A DNA stretch of 64,000 nucleotides from Rhodococcus tibetensis (GTDB taxonomy: Bacteria > Actinomycetota > Actinomycetes > Mycobacteriales > Mycobacteriaceae). Positions within the stretch are counted from its first letter, which is position 1, and every line of letters starts with the position of its first letter. The notes below the pieces were generated by a model, which ran no database searches, was not told the origin of the DNA, and was given only the letters and a program-made list of their open reading frames with translations. Shown piece after piece: positions 1 to 9,652 of this stretch. The position numbers and the translations under genes are program-made. The stretch covers positions 124,001 to 188,000 of the forward strand of contig NZ_JANFQF010000009.1 of assembly GCF_024438035.1 (NCBI RefSeq), read 5' to 3'.

Positions 1-90
1 GATCTGGAAAGGGTCGAGCACGAAACCGAGCAGCGCCGAGAACACGTCGAGTTCGGTGCCGCCGGCTGTCTCGCCTGTTGTCACTGCCAC
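1..90 (-). CDS. helY: HelY/Ski2-type DEAD/DEAH-box RNA helicase, 5' end only
   Basis: Only the first 30 codons are inside the window; the gene continues past base 1. The reading begins at a GTG (90) and gives VAVTTGETAGGTELDVFSAL, continuing with a segment ending in LDPFQI. That phenylalanine-rich stretch just before the helicase core resembles the N-terminus of mycobacterial HelY (Rv2092c), a superfamily-2 helicase of the Ski2/Mtr4 group. It lies 12 nt after the tatC stop on the same strand, matching the tatA-tatC-helY order in mycobacteria, so it is probably cotranscribed with them. A second GTG at 84 could also be the start. The identification rests mainly on context plus the short LGFVLDPFQ match. 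Confidence 0.6.
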   Translation of the reverse strand, partial: MAVTTGETAGGTELDVFSALLGFVLDPFQI

Positions 91-102
91 CCCGTCAGAT
101 TG

Positions 103-1143
103 TCACAGGGTGTCGGAAAAGTCCTGACCCGGTGTGTTGGGGCCAGTCGCGGTGGTGCCTTGACCCGTGTTTCCCGCGCCCGACCTGGGTGACTTGCGGT
201 TACGCCGGAAGCGGCCCGCGGGCTCGGGAACCGGAGTCGCCGCGACGTCGAAGGCCTCGTCCAGATCTTTCGGGGCAGCGATCGGCGAGGCTTCGTCGTC
301 GTCCAGCGCGCCCCACTCCTGCTCGCTCCGGCGTGCCTTCCGACGGTCGTTGAGGCGGGCGACCTGCACCGCGATCTCGAACAGGACGGTCAGGGCCAGC
401 GCGAGCGCGAGCATGGAAAACGGGTCCTGCCCCGGGGTGGCAATCGCGGCGAAGACGAACAAGCCGAAAATCAACCCGCGCCGCCATGCCTTGAGCTTGG
501 CGTACGGCAGGATGCCGACGAAGTTGAGCGCGACGATGAGCAGTGGGATCTCGAAACTGACACCGAAGATGATCAGGAGATTGACGATGAACCCGAAGTA
601 CTCCGCACCACCGAGTGCCGTGATCTGGACGTTGTCGCCGATTGTCAGCAGGAAGTGCAGGGCCTTCGCGACCACTACGTACGCCAGCACCGCGCCGGCA
701 ACGAAGAGCAGCGCACCCGAAACCACGAAGCCGATGGCATAGCGACGTTCCTTCGCGTACAGGCCGGGCGTGATGAATGCCCACAGCTCGTACAGCCAGA
801 TCGGGCACGCCAGGACGATGCCCGCGGTGAGGGCCACCTTGAACCGCAGCATGAACTGCTCGAAGGGTCCGGTGGCGAGAAGCCGGCACGCACCGTCGCT
901 ACTGAGATCCGCCCGGCTCGAGTCGGGCAGTGAACAGTACGGCCCGCGCAGAAGCTCGCCCAGACTCTCGATCCCGAGGAGCTGATGGGAGTACCAGAAG
1001 AAGCCGACTGCGGTGGTGACGAGGATCGCCAGCACCGACAGGAGCAGTCGCGTACGCAGCTCGTAGAGGTGATCGACCAACGACATGGTGCCGTCGGGAT
1101 TGGTCCTCCGCTTGCTGTGTCGCGGATCGAACGGAATACGCAC
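103..1143 (-). CDS. tatC: Sec-independent protein translocase subunit TatC
   Basis: TatC is the multi-spanning membrane component that recognises twin-arginine signal peptides of folded proteins before export. The 346-residue product contains [15 protein letters not shown] at residues 20-34, the typical TatC first-helix entry, followed by about six hydrophobic segments with the conserved FITPGLY and [10 protein letters not shown] stretches. The C-terminal ~70 residues are a charged cytoplasmic tail. The open frame starts at a GTG (1143); an internal ATG at 1086 would begin exactly at MSLVDHL, but the longer start with a basic N-terminus matches my memory of mycobacterial TatC. tatA lies upstream on the same strand, 91 bp away, with a strong hairpin in between; helY follows 12 nt downstream. 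Confidence 0.95.
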   Translation of the reverse strand: MRIPFDPRHSKRRTNPDGTMSLVDHLYELRTRLLLSVLAILVTTAVGFFWYSHQLLGIESLGELLRGPYCSLPDSSRADLSSDGACRLLATGPFEQFMLRFKVALTAGIVLACPIWLYELWAFITPGLYAKERRYAIGFVVSGALLFVAGAVLAYVVVAKALHFLLTIGDNVQITALGGAEYFGFIVNLLIIFGVSFEIPLLIVALNFVGILPYAKLKAWRRGLIFGLFVFAAIATPGQDPFSMLALALALTVLFEIAVQVARLNDRRKARRSEQEWGALDDDEASPIAAPKDLDEAFDVAATPVPEPAGRFRRNRKSPRSGAGNTGQGTTATGPNTPGQDFSDTL

Positions 1144-1192
1144 TATGGGGCCCTAGTCTCGGTCAGCAGGCGAACCGGTCTTGGTCAGCAAG

Positions 1193-1220
1193 CAACCGGG
1201 GTGACGAGTCACCCCGGTTG
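1193..1220 (-). terminator. 13-bp perfect hairpin between tatA and tatC
   Basis: The arms CAACCGGGGTGAC (1193-1205) and GTCACCCCGGTTG (1208-1220) are exact inverted repeats with a 2-nt spacer. The structure lies 14 bp downstream of the tatA stop and 49 bp before the tatC start. There is no T-run after it, so it is either an actinobacterial-type weak terminator or an RNA stabiliser. Its position would allow more tatA than tatC mRNA, which fits the known excess of TatA over TatC. The attenuation role is inference. Confidence 0.6.
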
Positions 1221-1234
1221 ACAGACCTCTCGGA

Positions 1235-1510
1235 CTACGCCGACTTGTGCTCGGTGTGCTGCGGCTGCACCGGCGCCGGAGGCGTGACCGGCGTGGTGGT
1301 GGTATCCGCGACGGGCAGTTCGGCGGGCGCGCTCTGCTGCGCGGTGGGCGCCGGAGCGTTGTTGTCGTTCTGCATCTCCTTGACCTCGCTCTTGAAGATG
1401 CGCAGCGAGCGACCCAGTCCACGAGCTGCGTCGGGCAGCTTCTTGGAACCGAAAAGGATGACGACGACCAACGCAACGATGGCCCAGTGCCAGGGGCTCA
1501 TGGCTCCCAT
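1235..1510 (-). CDS. tatA: Sec-independent protein translocase subunit TatA
   Basis: TatA is the pore-forming or membrane-thinning subunit of the twin-arginine translocase. The 91-residue product has a short N-terminus, one transmembrane helix (about residues 6-21, [14 protein letters not shown]), the [14 protein letters not shown] hinge and amphipathic helix diagnostic of TatA/E, and an acidic then Pro/Ala/Thr-rich C-tail. ATG at 1510 or a second ATG at 1501 could start it. It is the first tat gene of the leftward tatA-tatC-helY group. In mycobacteria pafC lies directly upstream; here an alpha/beta hydrolase gene (1686-2747) separates the two. Confidence 0.95.
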   Translation of the reverse strand: MGAMSPWHWAIVALVVVILFGSKKLPDAARGLGRSLRIFKSEVKEMQNDNNAPAPTAQQSAPAELPVADTTTTPVTPPAPVQPQHTEHKSA

Positions 1511-1685
1511 GATGAAACCTCCAAAAAGATCAGGTGACCCCGATGCTACCGGACAGCCTCAGGACCAGCCGGGGCGAAACCGGCTAGTTACGCTGCGGTT
1601 TACCTGTCGGTTTCCTCACCGGCGGCCTCGCGGACCACCGCCGGGCACCGTCCACGTGTGTTGGCCACCGTGCCGCTCGAGTCGT

Positions 1686-2747
1686 TCAGCTGGACAAGAG
1701 CTTTGCCTGCAGCTCTGTGAGCTGATCACATCGGGTGGAGCGAGCGCGGCGAAGGGTGTTGTCGAGGAAGGCACGGAATGCTCTGCTTGCCCAGCCGGCC
1801 CGCCCTCTCCCTTCAGAGGCGCGGAGCAGCTCGGTGGCCGATTCTTGTTCAACGACCGAAGCGCCTGACGTTGCGGATGAGGCCAGCAGGTCGGCCACTG
1901 TCTCCGGCTTCTCTAGTGCGATGAAGTGGCCCACTCCCCGCAGCTCCGTGAAATCGGCGGCGGGGAGCAGCGCCTTGTTGGCATCCCGGTCCGACCGTCG
2001 GGACCAGTCTTTCTCCCCGTAGACGAGGTGGATCGGGGCCTTGACGTCAGAGTAGCGTGAGCGGGCCGCCATGAGGCTGGGCATGTTCTGGTACACGGCC
2101 CGGGCAACGGCCGGGTAGCCGGGGCGGCTGCCTACCTGGAGGAGCTCGTCCACGTAGTCCGCCGGTAAGGCGGTCTTGTCGACAAGCCCGCCCTGCAGGA
2201 CCCGGCGGAGGATGGCCTTGGGTTCCACCCCGGCGATTACCGAGCCAACCCCCGGGGCGAGAACACCGCCGATCACCATACGAGCGAGGACGCTGGACCG
2301 GGCGATTCCGTCACGGTAGTCGTACGCGTTCACCGCGACGACGCGTCGCACCCGCTCCGGCAGGTCGGCTGCGGTGGTCAGGGCGAGCACCGCCCCCATG
2401 GACTCCCCGACCAACGTCACGTCATGGAGGTCGAGTTCAGTGAGGAGCCGTTCGACGCCCGCGCGCATCTCCGGTTCCTGGTACGACGCACCGGGGACAA
2501 TCTCGGAGTAGCCCATCCCCGGGAGATCGAGGGCATACACGGTGTAGTGGTCCGAGATCAACGGGATGAGAAAGCGGAAGTGCTCGGCCTGCGTGCGCAC
2601 GGTGTGCAGCAGGACCAAGGGTGCCCCGGAACCCGCTTTCAGGTAGCGCAGCGTTCCCTCCTGGCTGTGCTGGCTCCCCCGCGGGCCGATGGTGTGGCTG
2701 CTGGTCCCTGGAATGGTAATCGTGGGACGCATCTCTCTGTTTGGCAT
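1686..2747 (-). CDS. alpha/beta-fold hydrolase
   Basis: The 353-residue protein has the alpha/beta hydrolase layout: a strand ending in PLVLLHTVRTQ (44-54), LDLPGMGYS (73-81), the nucleophile elbow GESMG (Ser116), an acid in YGEKDWSRRSD (Asp247) and the histidine in GVGHFIALEKPE (His274). This is a complete Ser-Asp-His triad, so an esterase, lipase, epoxide-hydrolase-like or C-C hydrolase activity is expected; the substrate cannot be read from sequence. The canonical fold ends near residue 288, and the remaining ~65 residues are a basic tail of unclear origin. Two palindromes of operator type lie 65-113 bp upstream of the start. The gene is inserted between tatA and pafC, adjacent in mycobacteria, which suggests a later acquisition in this lineage. 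Confidence 0.85.
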   Translation of the reverse strand: MPNREMRPTITIPGTSSHTIGPRGSQHSQEGTLRYLKAGSGAPLVLLHTVRTQAEHFRFLIPLISDHYTVYALDLPGMGYSEIVPGASYQEPEMRAGVERLLTELDLHDVTLVGESMGAVLALTTAADLPERVRRVVAVNAYDYRDGIARSSVLARMVIGGVLAPGVGSVIAGVEPKAILRRVLQGGLVDKTALPADYVDELLQVGSRPGYPAVARAVYQNMPSLMAARSRYSDVKAPIHLVYGEKDWSRRSDRDANKALLPAADFTELRGVGHFIALEKPETVADLLASSATSGASVVEQESATELLRASEGRGRAGWASRAFRAFLDNTLRRARSTRCDQLTELQAKLLSS

Positions 2748-2811
2748 GTCGCCGACTCCTCATGTGTGAAACGCGGTTGGGTGACCCCTGCTTCGTGCTG
2801 CCTCCAGGGCC

Positions 2812-2860
2812 GGAAACCGATCGGTTTCCAGCAACGGTAAACCGAGCGGTTTCCGGTTGC
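2812..2860. promoter_or_regulatory. tandem palindromic operator-like sites upstream of the hydrolase
   Basis: Site 1, GGAAACCGATCGGTTTCC (2812-2829), is a perfect 18-bp palindrome. Site 2 (2831-2860) is a 30-bp imperfect palindrome sharing the same core, AAACCG-N2-CGGTTT, at 2839-2852. The shared core and the head-to-tail spacing look like binding sites for a dimeric repressor of the TetR kind. They sit 65-113 bp upstream of the hydrolase start. No TetR-family gene is in the window, so the regulator would be encoded elsewhere. The remainder of the 2748-3081 gap holds no gene I can support. Confidence 0.6.
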
Positions 2861-3081
2861 AAGTCCAGCGGGGCACGCGGTCATGCCAGGGCCAGAGTTC
2901 CGAGGCTGTCGGTACCTCGCTGTTCAGAACAGACTCGAAGATCAGAACCAACCTGCGAGCGGGGTGGCCTACCAGGTGAAGGCAAACCAGACCGCCACCG
3001 CACGGTCTCCGCCAGTCAGCCCGGTGCGCCGACCGGTTTCGACGTCGTCCCACATCGACGACCGAGCGTGTAGGTCGATGA

Positions 3082-4062
3082 CTATGCGTCCACGGCCTCG
3101 TACGCCGCGAGGGCCTCGACCGCCCGGCGCCGCACCTCATGCACAAGTTCCACCGGTTCGAGGACGGTGACGCCACCACCGAACCCGAGTACGAGCCGCG
3201 CCATCCACTCGAGCGCCCCGTAGCTCATGCTGGCCTCGACGGAACCGTCCGCACCGACGGTCAGCACATCCATCGGGTAGTAATCAAGCACCCACACGCA
3301 CTCCGCGGTGATGTGCAGCCGGGCGTGCGGCAGGGAGGAGTCGCCACTGAACAGTTCCAGGTTGGAATCCCGCACGAGCGCCTGCGCCGGCGGCGTGGAA
3401 GGCTCCTCCAACTCGGTGGCTGCGTCAATCCGATCGAGCCGGAAAAGGCGCACCCCTTCGGCCTGGCGGCACCACGCCTGCAGGTAACTGTGGTTGTCGA
3501 CCAGCACGATGCGAACCGGGTCGACCGTCCGCTCACTCACCCGATCCCGCGAGGCGGAATAGTAGGTGAGATCCAGTGCGCGGCGACGATGGAGGGCAGA
3601 GCGGACCGCCGCCGCGATGGGGTCTTCTTCCACCTCCTCAGCAGTCTCCTGGCCCGGCGACAGCTTTGCCGTGGTGCGCGCTGCGGCGGTGCCGGCGGCA
3701 TCCTCGATCTTCGCGATCGCGCTGTGCGCCGCCGACGGGTCGACCATGCCGGGCATCTCGACCAGCGAACGCAGGGCAATCAGAAGCGCGGTCGCTTCGG
3801 TGGACGTCAGCCGCAGCGGACGGTCGATGCCCGCCGAGAACGTCACCTCGATGCTCTCCTCGGAGAACGAGAGGTCGATCAGGTCACCGGGGCCGTAACC
3901 CGGCAACCCGCACACCCACAACTGATTGAGGTCGGACATCAACTGGGTGGTCGTCACCCCGAGCTCGGCGGCGGCCTCGGCCGCGCTCATCCCCGGATTC
4001 GCGATGAAGTACGGCACCAGGTTGAGCAGCCGCGACAATCTCGACGACAGCCTGTTACTCAC
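3082..4062 (-). CDS. pafC: WYL-domain DNA-damage regulator PafC
   Basis: PafC acts with PafB as a heterodimeric transcriptional activator of the LexA-independent DNA-damage response in mycobacteria. The 326-residue product begins with a winged-helix region (SRLLNLVPYFIANPGMSAAEAAAELGV) followed by a WYL-type sensing domain containing RALDLTYYSASRDRVSERTV, DNHSYLQAWCR and VRLFRLDRID, then the C-terminal WCX extension. Its ATG overlaps the pafB stop by 4 bp (ATGA), so translation is coupled. The pafA-pafB-pafC order is the standard actinobacterial one. Confidence 0.93.
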   Translation of the reverse strand: MSNRLSSRLSRLLNLVPYFIANPGMSAAEAAAELGVTTTQLMSDLNQLWVCGLPGYGPGDLIDLSFSEESIEVTFSAGIDRPLRLTSTEATALLIALRSLVEMPGMVDPSAAHSAIAKIEDAAGTAAARTTAKLSPGQETAEEVEEDPIAAAVRSALHRRRALDLTYYSASRDRVSERTVDPVRIVLVDNHSYLQAWCRQAEGVRLFRLDRIDAATELEEPSTPPAQALVRDSNLELFSGDSSLPHARLHITAECVWVLDYYPMDVLTVGADGSVEASMSYGALEWMARLVLGFGGGVTVLEPVELVHEVRRRAVEALAAYEAVDA

Positions 4063-5051
4063 TCGGAAGCCCCCTGTCCTGCCGCGTCTCGAAGCTTCGT
4101 CAGCACGTCGTCGCGCAATTCCGGTGGGTTGAGGACCAACGCGTCCGCCCCGTGTCCGGCAACCAGTCGGGCGATCCAGTCGCGCGAACGCACCGGAATC
4201 TGCAGGACGCTACCGCCGCGCCGACCGACCTGTCGTTCCCCGGTGGTGGTGCCCAGTCGGCGCAACTCCTGAGCGCGCCCCTCGGCCACCCACACGGTAG
4301 CGGTCCCGGTGACCTCACCCGATCCGGTGACCCGGTCCACGATCTGACGAAGATCGACGTCGTCGGGCTTGTGCACCACACCGGCCGGTCCGAATGCCGT
4401 GACGTCGTCACCGATACGCGAGAGCCGGAACGTCCGCACGGCGCCGCGGTCGACATCGTGGCCGACGAGATACCAGCGACCGTGTGCGGTGACGACACCC
4501 CACGGCTCCACGGTGCGTTCGGAGTACGGCTCGTTGAGCGCCCCCCGGTGCGGAAAGTGCACGCCGCGACCGGCATCGATCGCGGCCAGCAGCTTGCCCA
4601 ACGCCGGTTCCGACCCTCGTGTGCGTGCCGGGACGGCGGTGACGGGAGTGGCCGCGGAGTCCGGATCCACCTGCACCCCCGCTGCACGCAACTTCAGCAA
4701 CGCGCCCTGCGCAGCCGATGTCAGTTCCGGCGACTCCCACAGCTGCACCGCCACCGCCACCGCTGCGGACTCTTCCTGGGTGAGGTCGATGTCGGGGAGT
4801 TCGTACGCGTTGCGATTGATGCGGTAACCCTCGACCGTGGAGAAGCGCGATGCCTGCCCGGTCTCGAGGGGCACGCCGAGATCACGGAGTTCGTTCTTGT
4901 CGCGTTCGAACATGCGACTGAAGGCCTCGTCGCTGGCGGAGTCGGCATACCCGGCTACGCTCTCGCGAATCTTCTCGGCGGTGAGGAACTGCCTGGTGGA
5001 CAGGAGACAGATCACCAGGTTCATCAAGCGCTCGATCTTGGATGTCGGCAC
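4059..5051 (-). CDS. pafB: WYL-domain DNA-damage regulator PafB
   Basis: PafB is the partner of PafC in the PafBC response activator. The product starts MPTSKIERLMNLVICLLSTR, the conserved PafB N-terminus, and continues through a winged-helix DNA-binding domain (SVAGYADSASDEAFSRMFERDKNELRDLG), a WYL domain with YSERTVEPWGVVTAHGRWYLVGHD and RTFRLSRIGDD, and a C-terminal WCX segment. I place the start at the GTG at 5051, giving 330 residues; the frame stays open to 5159, but that would add a non-conserved tail overlapping pafA. The gap from the pafA stop is 47 bp. Confidence 0.93.
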   Translation of the reverse strand: MPTSKIERLMNLVICLLSTRQFLTAEKIRESVAGYADSASDEAFSRMFERDKNELRDLGVPLETGQASRFSTVEGYRINRNAYELPDIDLTQEESAAVAVAVQLWESPELTSAAQGALLKLRAAGVQVDPDSAATPVTAVPARTRGSEPALGKLLAAIDAGRGVHFPHRGALNEPYSERTVEPWGVVTAHGRWYLVGHDVDRGAVRTFRLSRIGDDVTAFGPAGVVHKPDDVDLRQIVDRVTGSGEVTGTATVWVAEGRAQELRRLGTTTGERQVGRRGGSVLQIPVRSRDWIARLVAGHGADALVLNPPELRDDVLTKLRDAAGQGASE

Positions 5052-5098
5052 GCCCGGAAGCCTAGTGGGTGAGGTAGTTCCGGACTCCCGCAGCGCGG

Positions 5099-6457
5099 CT
5101 ACATCGAGGCAATCAACCGCTCCACCCGTTCGTCGACCGACCGGAACGGATCCTTGCACAGGACGGTCCGCTGCGCCTGGTCGTTGAGCTTGAGATGCAC
5201 CCAGTCCACGGTGAAGTCGCGACCGGCCTCCTGAGCTGCGGTGATGAACTCGCCGCGCAGCTTCGCACGGGTAGTTTGCGGTGGCGTGTCCACGGCAGCT
5301 TCGATCGTCTCGTCCTCGGTGATCCGCTTCACCAGGCCCTTGCGCTGGAGCAGGTCGAACACACCGCGGCCGCGTTTGATGTCGTGGTACGCCAAATCCA
5401 GTTGCGCGATCTTCGGATCGGCCAACTCGAAACCGTGACGGTCCTGGTAGCGCTGGAACAGCTTACGCTTGATCACCCAGTCGATCTCCGTGTCGACCTT
5501 CGCGAAATCCTGCGACTCCACCGCATCGAGCATCCGGCCCCACAGATCCACCACCTGCGTGACCTGTGGGTCGGGCTCACGATTCTGCAGATGCTCCACC
5601 CCGCGTGCGTGGTACTCGCGCTGTATGTCGAGGGCGCTGGCCTGCCTGCCACCGGCCAACCGCACCGGGCGACGACCGGTGACATCGTGGCTGACCTCGC
5701 GGATGGCACGGATCGGGTTGTCGAGCGCGAAATCGCGGAACGAGACCCCGGCCTCGATCATCTCCAGGACGAGAGCCGCGGTACCCACCTTCAGCATGGT
5801 GGTCGATTCCGACATGTTGGAATCACCGACGATCACGTGGAGACGACGGTACTTCTCGGCGTCCGCGTGCGGTTCATCACGCGTGTTGATGATCGGCCTC
5901 GACCGGGTGGTCGCCGAGGACACGCCCTCCCAGATGTGCTCCGCCCGCTGCGACAGGCAGAAGGTGGCCGCCTTGGGAGTCTGCAGAACTTTCCCGGCAC
6001 CGCAGATCAGCTGTCGCGTCACCAGGAACGGCAACAGGACGTCGGAGATCCGGGAGAACTCCCCCGCCCGCGCCACCAGGAAGTTCTCGTGGCAGCCGTA
6101 GGAGTTGCCAGCGGAGTCGGTGTTGTTCTTGAACAGGTAGATGTCGCCGCCGATACCTTCTTCTGCGAGCCGCTGCTCCGCGTCGATGAGCAGTTCCTCG
6201 AGTACCCGCTCGCCCGCCCGGTCATGGTTGACGAGCTGGATCAGATTGTCGCACTCCGCCGTCGCGTACTCGGGGTGCGAGCCGACGTCCAGATACAAGC
6301 GGGCACCGTTCCGGAGGAACACGTTGGAACTGCGGCCCCACGACACCACCCGCCGGAACAGGTAGCGCGCAACTTCGTCGGGGCTCAGTCGCCTGTGACC
6401 ATGGAAGGTGCAGGTCACACCGAACTCAGTCTCAATACCCATGATTCGTCGCTGCAC
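5099..6457 (-). CDS. pafA: Pup--protein ligase PafA
   Basis: PafA uses ATP to attach the C-terminal glutamate of Pup to lysines of target proteins, marking them for the proteasome. It belongs to the carboxylate-amine/glutamine-synthetase-like superfamily. The chosen GTG (6457) gives 452 residues, the usual PafA length, starting [18 protein letters not shown]. Visible family features are [20 protein letters not shown], the nucleotide-site [16 protein letters not shown], and [14 protein letters not shown]. The frame is open 135 bp further upstream, but that region lacks conservation and would run into the divergent PAP2 gene. pafB and pafC follow downstream. The paralogue Dop is at 10013-11512. 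Confidence 0.96.
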   Translation of the reverse strand: MQRRIMGIETEFGVTCTFHGHRRLSPDEVARYLFRRVVSWGRSSNVFLRNGARLYLDVGSHPEYATAECDNLIQLVNHDRAGERVLEELLIDAEQRLAEEGIGGDIYLFKNNTDSAGNSYGCHENFLVARAGEFSRISDVLLPFLVTRQLICGAGKVLQTPKAATFCLSQRAEHIWEGVSSATTRSRPIINTRDEPHADAEKYRRLHVIVGDSNMSESTTMLKVGTAALVLEMIEAGVSFRDFALDNPIRAIREVSHDVTGRRPVRLAGGRQASALDIQREYHARGVEHLQNREPDPQVTQVVDLWGRMLDAVESQDFAKVDTEIDWVIKRKLFQRYQDRHGFELADPKIAQLDLAYHDIKRGRGVFDLLQRKGLVKRITEDETIEAAVDTPPQTTRAKLRGEFITAAQEAGRDFTVDWVHLKLNDQAQRTVLCKDPFRSVDERVERLIASM

Positions 6458-6531
6458 ACCTCGACAGTACAACGCCGACCACGCGGCGGAGCGAGAAAAC
6501 GTCGGCGACACCGCACGCATACGCTGAGGTC

Positions 6532-7995
6532 GTGAAGCCCCCGTTACACCGGATCCACCGAGCCGACGAGATCGTGTTCGACCACAGCGCAAATCTAGGT
6601 CCGTCCGAGGCCGACCGGGTGATGCGCTTCCTGAGCCGTGCGGCCGACAAGGGGGTGCTGTGGTGGGTCACCGCGGCTGTGCTCACCGCCGTCGGCGGGC
6701 GGGCGCGGCGCGGCGGTGTCCGTGGCCTGCTGTCCCTCGCACTGGCGAGCATGCTGGCCAACGGAATTCTGAAACCGCTGTTCCCTCGGCGGCGACCCCC
6801 CGCCCGGCAATGGGCCAACGTGCTGCGGGGAGTGCGGATACCCCTGTCGTCGTCGTTCCCGTCCGGGCACGCCGCATCCGCAGCAGCCTTCACCACCGGG
6901 GTCGCTCTGGAGTCGCCCGCCACCGCGGCCGTGCTGGCGCCGATCGCGGTGGCGGTCGCCTACTCACGCGTCCACAACGGCGTGCACTGGCCGAGCGACA
7001 TACTCGTCGGGCTCGCGTTCGGTGGTGTCGTGGCGTCGAGCACCCGACGCTGGTGGGCGGTTCGCTCGGAGGAACCGGCCGACCTCGGTTCGGCGGCCGA
7101 TGTTCCGGCACTGCCCGGGGGCGAGGGACTGCTCGTGGTGGTCAATCCGGGGTCCGGACCCGGCGACGACGCGCCGATCGAGGAAATCGCCACCGCCCTG
7201 CCGAAGGCGCTGGTGCGCACCCTCGACACCGACCGGGACTTCGTCCAGCAACTCGACACCTGGATCGGTGAGACAAATCCGCGGGCGCTCGGGGTCTGTG
7301 GCGGCGACGGCACGGTGGTCGCGGTCGCGGCGGCAGCGGTTCGCCACAGGCTGCCGCTGGCGGTGTTCCCCGGCGGCACTCTCAACCACTTCGCCCGCGA
7401 TGCCGGCGTCACCGACATCGCCGGAACCGCGAGGGCTGTCGAAGAGGGGCACGCCGTTCACGTCGACCAGGCGGTCGTCGTCACCGATGTCGCAGAGCCC
7501 GCCCCATTTCTCAACACGGCCAGCCTGGGTGGATACCCGGACGCGGTGCGACTACGGGAGAAGTGGCAGCCCCGGCTCGGAAAATGGCCTGCCGCGTGCG
7601 CCGCGATGATTCGGATCCTGTCCGCCGCTGCACCACTCCCGGTCACCATCGACGGCGAGCCGGTGCTGGTCTGGATGCTTTTCGTCGGCAACGGCCGGTA
7701 CTCGCCGTCCGATCAGGTCCCGATGTCACGTCCTGCGATCACCGGCGGCATGCTCGACGTCCGATACGTGCGGGCAGACCGCCGTGCCTCACGACCCCGG
7801 CTGCTGTTCGCCGCGGCGACCGGCACCCTCGGCACCACACCGGTGTACGTCCGGTCGCTGGTGCCGAGGCTGACCGTGCAGGTCGACGGGTCACCGGTTG
7901 CTCTGGCGACCGACGGCGAAGTAGTCGCCGACGCCCGCACCTTCGAGTTCCGGACCGTGCCCGGAGCGCTTGCGATGTACCGCCCTCAGTCCTGA
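6532..7995 (+). CDS. PAP2 phosphatase / diacylglycerol-kinase-like fusion protein
   Basis: This 487-residue protein joins two lipid enzymes. The N-terminal half is a membrane PAP2 (type 2 phosphatidate phosphatase) domain with its three signature blocks: KPLFPRRRP (81-89), PSGH (110-113) and [12 protein letters not shown] (145-156). The C-terminal half is a diacylglycerol/sphingosine-kinase catalytic domain with [10 protein letters not shown] and GGDGT (257-261). Together they could interconvert phosphatidate and diacylglycerol or a related polyprenyl or glycolipid phosphate; the substrate is unknown. The GTG start lies 74 bp from the divergent pafA start, so the two share a promoter region. 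The 3' end overlaps the convergent prcA by 10 bp. Confidence 0.9.
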   Translation: MKPPLHRIHRADEIVFDHSANLGPSEADRVMRFLSRAADKGVLWWVTAAVLTAVGGRARRGGVRGLLSLALASMLANGILKPLFPRRRPPARQWANVLRGVRIPLSSSFPSGHAASAAAFTTGVALESPATAAVLAPIAVAVAYSRVHNGVHWPSDILVGLAFGGVVASSTRRWWAVRSEEPADLGSAADVPALPGGEGLLVVVNPGSGPGDDAPIEEIATALPKALVRTLDTDRDFVQQLDTWIGETNPRALGVCGGDGTVVAVAAAAVRHRLPLAVFPGGTLNHFARDAGVTDIAGTARAVEEGHAVHVDQAVVVTDVAEPAPFLNTASLGGYPDAVRLREKWQPRLGKWPAACAAMIRILSAAAPLPVTIDGEPVLVWMLFVGNGRYSPSDQVPMSRPAITGGMLDVRYVRADRRASRPRLLFAAATGTLGTTPVYVRSLVPRLTVQVDGSPVALATDGEVVADARTFEFRTVPGALAMYRPQS

Positions 7996-8768
7996 GAGTC
8001 GGTCGGCGTCGTCCCGTTTTCCGGGGTCGGCTCGGCGGCCGCTTCCGGCGTGGCGGCCGGCGCCTCGGGGAGCAATCCCTCGAGTGCGCTCCCGACGATC
8101 CGCCGGAACGCACGCCGGGGACGGGACTGATCGAGCACCGCCACCTCGAGAGCAGACACATCGACGTTGCGGCGTTCACTGTCACCCGCGCCGCCCCCCT
8201 GACGCAATGCGTTGACCGCGACCCCGACCGCTTCCTCGAGGCCCAGATCGGCCCGGTACGACTCACGCATCGCAGTCGCGATCGGTTCGGTCGTGCCACC
8301 CATCACGACGAAGTCCTGCTCGTCGACGATGGATCCGTCGTAGGTGATGCGGTACAACTGAGGCGCCTTGGGGCTGCCCACGCGCCCGACCTCGGCCACG
8401 CAGATTTCCACCTCGTAGGGCTTGGGCTGCTCGGTGAAAATCGTGCCGAGTGTCTGCGCGTACGCGTTGGCCAACGACCGGCCCGTCACATCGCGGCGGT
8501 CGTAGGAGTAGCCGCGCATGTCGGCGTGCACGATTCCGGCCCGCCGCAGGTTCTCGAACTCGTTGTATTTTCCGACGGCCGCGAACCCGAGCCGGTCGTA
8601 CAGCTCGCTCACCTTGTGCAGGGCGGTCGACGGGTTCTCGGCGACGAACAGCACGCCGTCGTGGAACGTGAGCACCACGACGCTGCGTCCCCGGGCGATT
8701 CCCTTGCGCGCCAGCTCCGAGCGATCGCGCATGATCTGCTCGGCTGATGCGTAGTAGGGCATGGTCAT
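7986..8768 (-). CDS. prcA: 20S proteasome alpha subunit PrcA
   Basis: PrcA forms the outer, gating rings of the bacterial 20S proteasome. The 260-residue product shows the N-terminal gate segment [19 protein letters not shown], the alpha-subunit H0 region [20 protein letters not shown], and the proteasome-fold core including [20 protein letters not shown]. The C-tail from about residue 235 is Ala/Pro/Thr-rich and low-complexity. ATG at 8768 overlaps the prcB stop (ATGA), so the two subunits are translationally coupled. A second ATG at 8762 is also possible. Its 3' end runs 10 bp into the convergent PAP2/kinase gene. Confidence 0.96.
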   Translation of the reverse strand: MTMPYYASAEQIMRDRSELARKGIARGRSVVVLTFHDGVLFVAENPSTALHKVSELYDRLGFAAVGKYNEFENLRRAGIVHADMRGYSYDRRDVTGRSLANAYAQTLGTIFTEQPKPYEVEICVAEVGRVGSPKAPQLYRITYDGSIVDEQDFVVMGGTTEPIATAMRESYRADLGLEEAVGVAVNALRQGGGAGDSERRNVDVSALEVAVLDQSRPRRAFRRIVGSALEGLLPEAPAATPEAAAEPTPENGTTPTDSQD

Positions 8769-9652
8769 CGCGCCGTCCCCCCTTCTTCGGTCCGCTCGGC
8801 GACGATGCGCCGCGCCAACTCCGACGTGGTGTCCTCTGACACGTGCACCGCTCCGGCCTGCGTGATCGTCACCGCGGTCGGGTAGATACCCCGGGTCACA
8901 TCCGGTCCGCCGGTGGCGGAGTCGTCGTCAGCGGCGTCGTAGAGCGACTCGATGGCCGCGCGCAGCGCGGTCTCCTCGTCGCTGTCCGGTGTGTACAGCT
9001 TCTTCAGCGACGACTTCGCGAACAGCGAACCCGAACCGACCGCGTGGTATCCGGAACGTTCCTCGTAGCGACCGCCGACCACGTCGTAGGACACGATGCG
9101 GCCCGCCCGCGCGTCGTCGTCCGCGTCGAGATCGTATCCAACGAGGAGTGGAACCACGGCGAGGCCCTGCATCGCGGCCCCGAGGTTGCCGCGCACCATC
9201 GACGCCAGGCGATTCGCCTTGCCGTCGAACGTGAGCTGTACACCCTCGATCTTCTCGTAATGCTCGAGTTCGACGGCGAACAGCCGCACCAACTCGATCG
9301 CGATGCCGGCGGTGCCTGCGATTCCGGCGGCCGAGTACTCGTCGGTGACGTACACCTTCTCCACGTCGCGACTGGCGATCAGGTTTCCCTGCGTCGCTCG
9401 CCGGTCACCGGCGATCAGCACCCCACCCTTGTAGGTGAGGGCCACGATCGTCGTGCCGTGCGGTGCGAGATCACCGCTGTCCATCCCGTCACCACCCCGT
9501 GTCGTCGAGTGTGAACGAAGGCCGATCCGATTCTCCGGCAGCAATTCTGGTGCGTGACCACGCAGATACTCGGTGAACGAGGACAGGTTCGAGCCGAAAC
9601 TGAGCCTCGTGTCACCGTCGTGTATCCGCAGTGCCGGTCGATCCGCCGTCAC
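8765..9652 (-). CDS. prcB: 20S proteasome beta subunit PrcB (precursor)
   Basis: PrcB provides the N-terminal-threonine protease activity of the proteasome core. The 295-residue precursor has a ~66-residue propeptide ending in DLAPHG; autocleavage would expose Thr67 ([19 protein letters not shown]). The active-site acid and lysine positions are visible in GDRRATQ and SRDVEKVYV, and the [10 protein letters not shown] region follows. The GTG start at 9652 overlaps the pup stop by 4 bp (GTGA), so pup-prcB-prcA is one coupled operon. Confidence 0.96.
   Translation of the reverse strand: MTADRPALRIHDGDTRLSFGSNLSSFTEYLRGHAPELLPENRIGLRSHSTTRGGDGMDSGDLAPHGTTIVALTYKGGVLIAGDRRATQGNLIASRDVEKVYVTDEYSAAGIAGTAGIAIELVRLFAVELEHYEKIEGVQLTFDGKANRLASMVRGNLGAAMQGLAVVPLLVGYDLDADDDARAGRIVSYDVVGGRYEERSGYHAVGSGSLFAKSSLKKLYTPDSDEETALRAAIESLYDAADDDSATGGPDVTRGIYPTAVTITQAGAVHVSEDTTSELARRIVAERTEEGGTAR

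Noticed and set aside
2760-3179. A 139-codon minus-strand frame in the gap before pafC
   Set aside because: It runs across the palindromic sites and into pafC in a different frame, with no domain or ribosome-binding site.
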